In this document: positions 61,782 to 64,000 of the stretch, in pieces
Numbering within the stretch: position 1 is the stretch's first letter
Layout of the letters: each line of letters opens with the position of its first letter
From: Balanoglossus misakiensis
Taxonomy: Eukaryota > Hemichordata
DNA length: 64,000 nt
NCBI GenBank assembly: GCA_040954595.2
Contig: CM082597.2
Coordinates: 2,976,001-3,040,000, forward strand
Reading direction: 5' to 3'
Notes under the pieces: generated by a model
What the model was told of the DNA's origin: nothing
The model's input: only the letters and a program-made list of their open reading frames with translations
Database searches by the model: none
Made by a program: the position numbers and the translations under genes

Positions 61782-64000
61782 ATGGACGAATTTAAGGCAA
61801 ACGTGTTTATAAGCTGTACCTGTTTTGTAACAGTATGTGCCTTTCTTGCAGGAAAATGTGAGTTTTACACTTTACAAAATGTTGAGTTTACCAGCCTAAT
61901 TTTGATTGCATAATAGCAACGAAAATTATGGTCACTTAACTGGATTTCTGCCATATTACCTATGTTTGGAAATGCTACATGTATAATACAAATGCGACAT
62001 AGACATACAAGTCAGCCAATGTAAATTCAAATGTGTATGAATTCTAGGGCGTCTTTGCTCAAATGTTTTCCTAGAAAGAACTTTCTTGATAGAAATATAG
62101 ATATGGTTGCGATGTGGTGTCTTGTACATGTTAGACCTTGGTTTTACATGCAGGTTATTCAATTGAATTCAAAGAAGAACCAATACCAACCTTGGCCATT
62201 ATCAATACAACAACGCAAATAAACTGCAGTGTTGTCGAACGTGGAGGCAAACCATTAACTTGGTATTGGCATACTGCAGACAAGTCTACGCAGATATCTC
62301 TTGATAGTACTCTCGCTGATGATGATTATGCCATGAAGATAGGTTCCATGGGAAATGAATATTATTATCATCTGTATATAGAAAACGTTACAACGAAATT
62401 TCAAAGAGACCACGAGTGCAGAGCATTTGATGGATCGATATCTAAATGCATCACCTTGTATGTTATAGGTAAGATCGGGATGTTTAATGTATTTGATCTG
62501 TCCATGAATCTATTCAGTGAATTATATAATAGTTTTGAATTAAAAATGAATGTTGCATCGATTTGAATATGGCAATATATTAAAATTCTGCATATTTAAA
62601 TGAGATTGATATTTACCAGAGGGAATATCACAACAAATGTACAATGCATATAAATCTAGAAGTCTACCGGCAATAATAGTGTCTTACAGATGGGTAAAAA
62701 TATCAGAAGCAACAGGCACAGTTTCCACTTGCTTTTCAGTGCATGCCAGCTTTACTTTCACCATAACTATCAACTATGAATGGGTATACACTGTCCAAAT
62801 CTTTTGCGTTTTTACCTTGAATGCTGGCAGATAGCAGTGTCCCTAGCACCAGAATGAAAGTAGATGGCCAATGAATATGAATGCAAGCATGTAGAAAAAA
62901 TGGGTCAAAATATGATACAGCAATTGTACAAATGTGTGTGTGTGGATATCTTTCGCATTACAGGTAATATATCATTAAATAGGATCATGGCTCAAGTAAT
63001 GTTTGTGTTATTTCACTTTATCCACAGAGTCTGGTCCAACTTGTCAGGTTTATCCAGGACAAACAACAATACAAGGACAGGAAACAATATTCAATTGCAG
63101 CAGTGAAAATGGAGTACCACCAGGTGAAACAGTGTGGATTGTGAATGGTCAAGAAGAGTCTAGAAATGCATCACAAGAACACATATTTTCAAGATCATTT
63201 ACCAGAGAGGAAAATGGAGCCACTCTATATTGTGGTATTGAATACATCACGCTACCCCCGGCAAGCGAAAGCAACTTAATGTGTGAGAGTATCACAATGA
63301 ATGTACAATGTAAGGGAAAACTCTATCATATGATTCATATTCAGCCACCAAATGTTGTAAACACACACACACAATCTTAATTTATGAACACATCATTTTT
63401 ACAACTAACAACGAGAACTCTAATTCTCAAGAACTCATGCTCAAGCTATTTCAGATGTTTTGACAGCAACACGCTTTGGGGCTAATTATTCTTTCATCTT
63501 CAAATCTATATAGACGATGCGACACTCGCAACTGAAGTTCATGGATATGCTAGCGACAATGGTTCTGTAATTAATGGCGATGACATATATCTGAAATGTA
63601 GTGTTATTGATGCCAATCCCACTGTCACTGGAATATACTGGCAAGACAATCCTGGCGTATACAGTAGATGGTTGAACCTAACAGCAGTTTCAAGGGATGA
63701 TCATGGTTTGCACAAGTGCATTGCAACAAATGAATTTTGGGATCAATCGGTAGGCACTGGAAGTACTGAGATTTTTGTTGACGTTCAATGTAAGTAACAC
63801 TTAATTAAATTTATAAAACTGCCATTTAAAACAAACATTCCTGGGATTATATATATTGTTATTCAGTCTAGGTTATATTTGGAGCTTAACTTAAGGACTA
63901 ATCACATGAGTTTTTTTAATAACATAGATTCACCGCAAATTGAAGACTTTGAACAGACAATATTTGAAGTTGAAGACAGGGAATTTGAAAAACTATGCAA
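61782..64000 (+). CDS. Ig receptor gene E, 5' part (paralogue of D; runs off the window)
   Basis: Exons: 61782-61857 (ATG and leader, core VFISCTCFVTVCAFLAG), 62154-62468 (V-like), 63028-63309, 63514-63789, 63928 to the window edge. The 76-, 315-, 282- and 276-nt lengths equal those of gene D exons 1, 2, 3 and 6, and the proteins are nearly identical: domain 2 differs from D at only a few residues. I chose the ATG at 61782 because it gives the same 76-nt first exon as gene D; in-frame ATGs upstream exist. The exons matching D domains 3 and 4 are absent here: domain 2 splices straight to the D domain 5 equivalent. The intron after 63789 is almost the same as the matching gene D intron. Tail type unknown because it is outside the window. 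Confidence 0.9.

Noticed and set aside
63310-63513. Possible hidden Ig exons for domains 3 and 4 in gene E
   Set aside because: The 204-bp interval is too short for a ~270-nt Ig exon and has no suitable open frame.

Overview
The window is eukaryotic, almost certainly from an invertebrate animal. It has multi-exon genes with GT/AG introns, roughly one exon per immunoglobulin (Ig) domain, a metazoan receptor-type tyrosine kinase, much simple-sequence DNA and several small fold-back elements. The species cannot be fixed from the sequence. The style (large Ig receptor family, FGFR-like kinase, abundant minisatellite) would suit a non-vertebrate deuterostome such as a cephalochordate, but a lophotrochozoan is also possible.

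Layout: 1-2935 (+) holds the last eight exons of a receptor tyrosine kinase gene. About 4.4-10.7 kb is a 6-kb satellite of a 41-bp unit with higher-order structure and decayed edges, followed by a hairpin-bearing ~177-bp tandem repeat (11.2-11.75 kb). An intronless DXD glycosyltransferase gene lies at 12547-13743 (+). From 14.7 kb to the right edge there are five paralogous type I membrane Ig receptors, called A to E here: A (-, 14767-25438), B (+, 28319-34871), C (-, 37604-48091), D (-, 53629-61438) and E (+, 61782 to beyond the window). A/B and D/E are head to head, and B/C are tail to tail. The gaps of 2.9, 2.7 and 5.5 kb contain no gene I can support.

All five Ig genes share one plan. A signal-peptide exon is followed by a V-like first Ig domain and a distinctive second Ig domain (about 280 nt, with an early Cys-x-x-x-Pro-Gly element). 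Then come six to eight C2-type domains, a penultimate domain lacking the usual strand-C Trp, a last Ig domain, a transmembrane exon, a 25-28-nt micro-exon and short tail exons. Ig exons are phase 1-1, so they can be gained or lost without breaking frame. Assembled by hand, the four complete models keep one open frame: about 1295, 1100, 1260 and 1159 residues.

The most interesting feature is the split between similar ectodomains and very different tails. D ends with an ITIM (LVYADL) and an ITSM (TEYATV) 26 residues apart, much like vertebrate PD-1 and SIRP/Siglec tails. The favoured C tail has no tyrosine. The B tail is acidic with two tyrosines outside ITIM context, and the A tail has scattered tyrosines and two possible ends. 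This resembles vertebrate paired inhibitory/non-inhibitory receptor clusters. D and E form a recent inverted duplication around a 343-bp shared promoter, and gene A contains five near-identical Ig exons, so the locus appears to be expanding actively.
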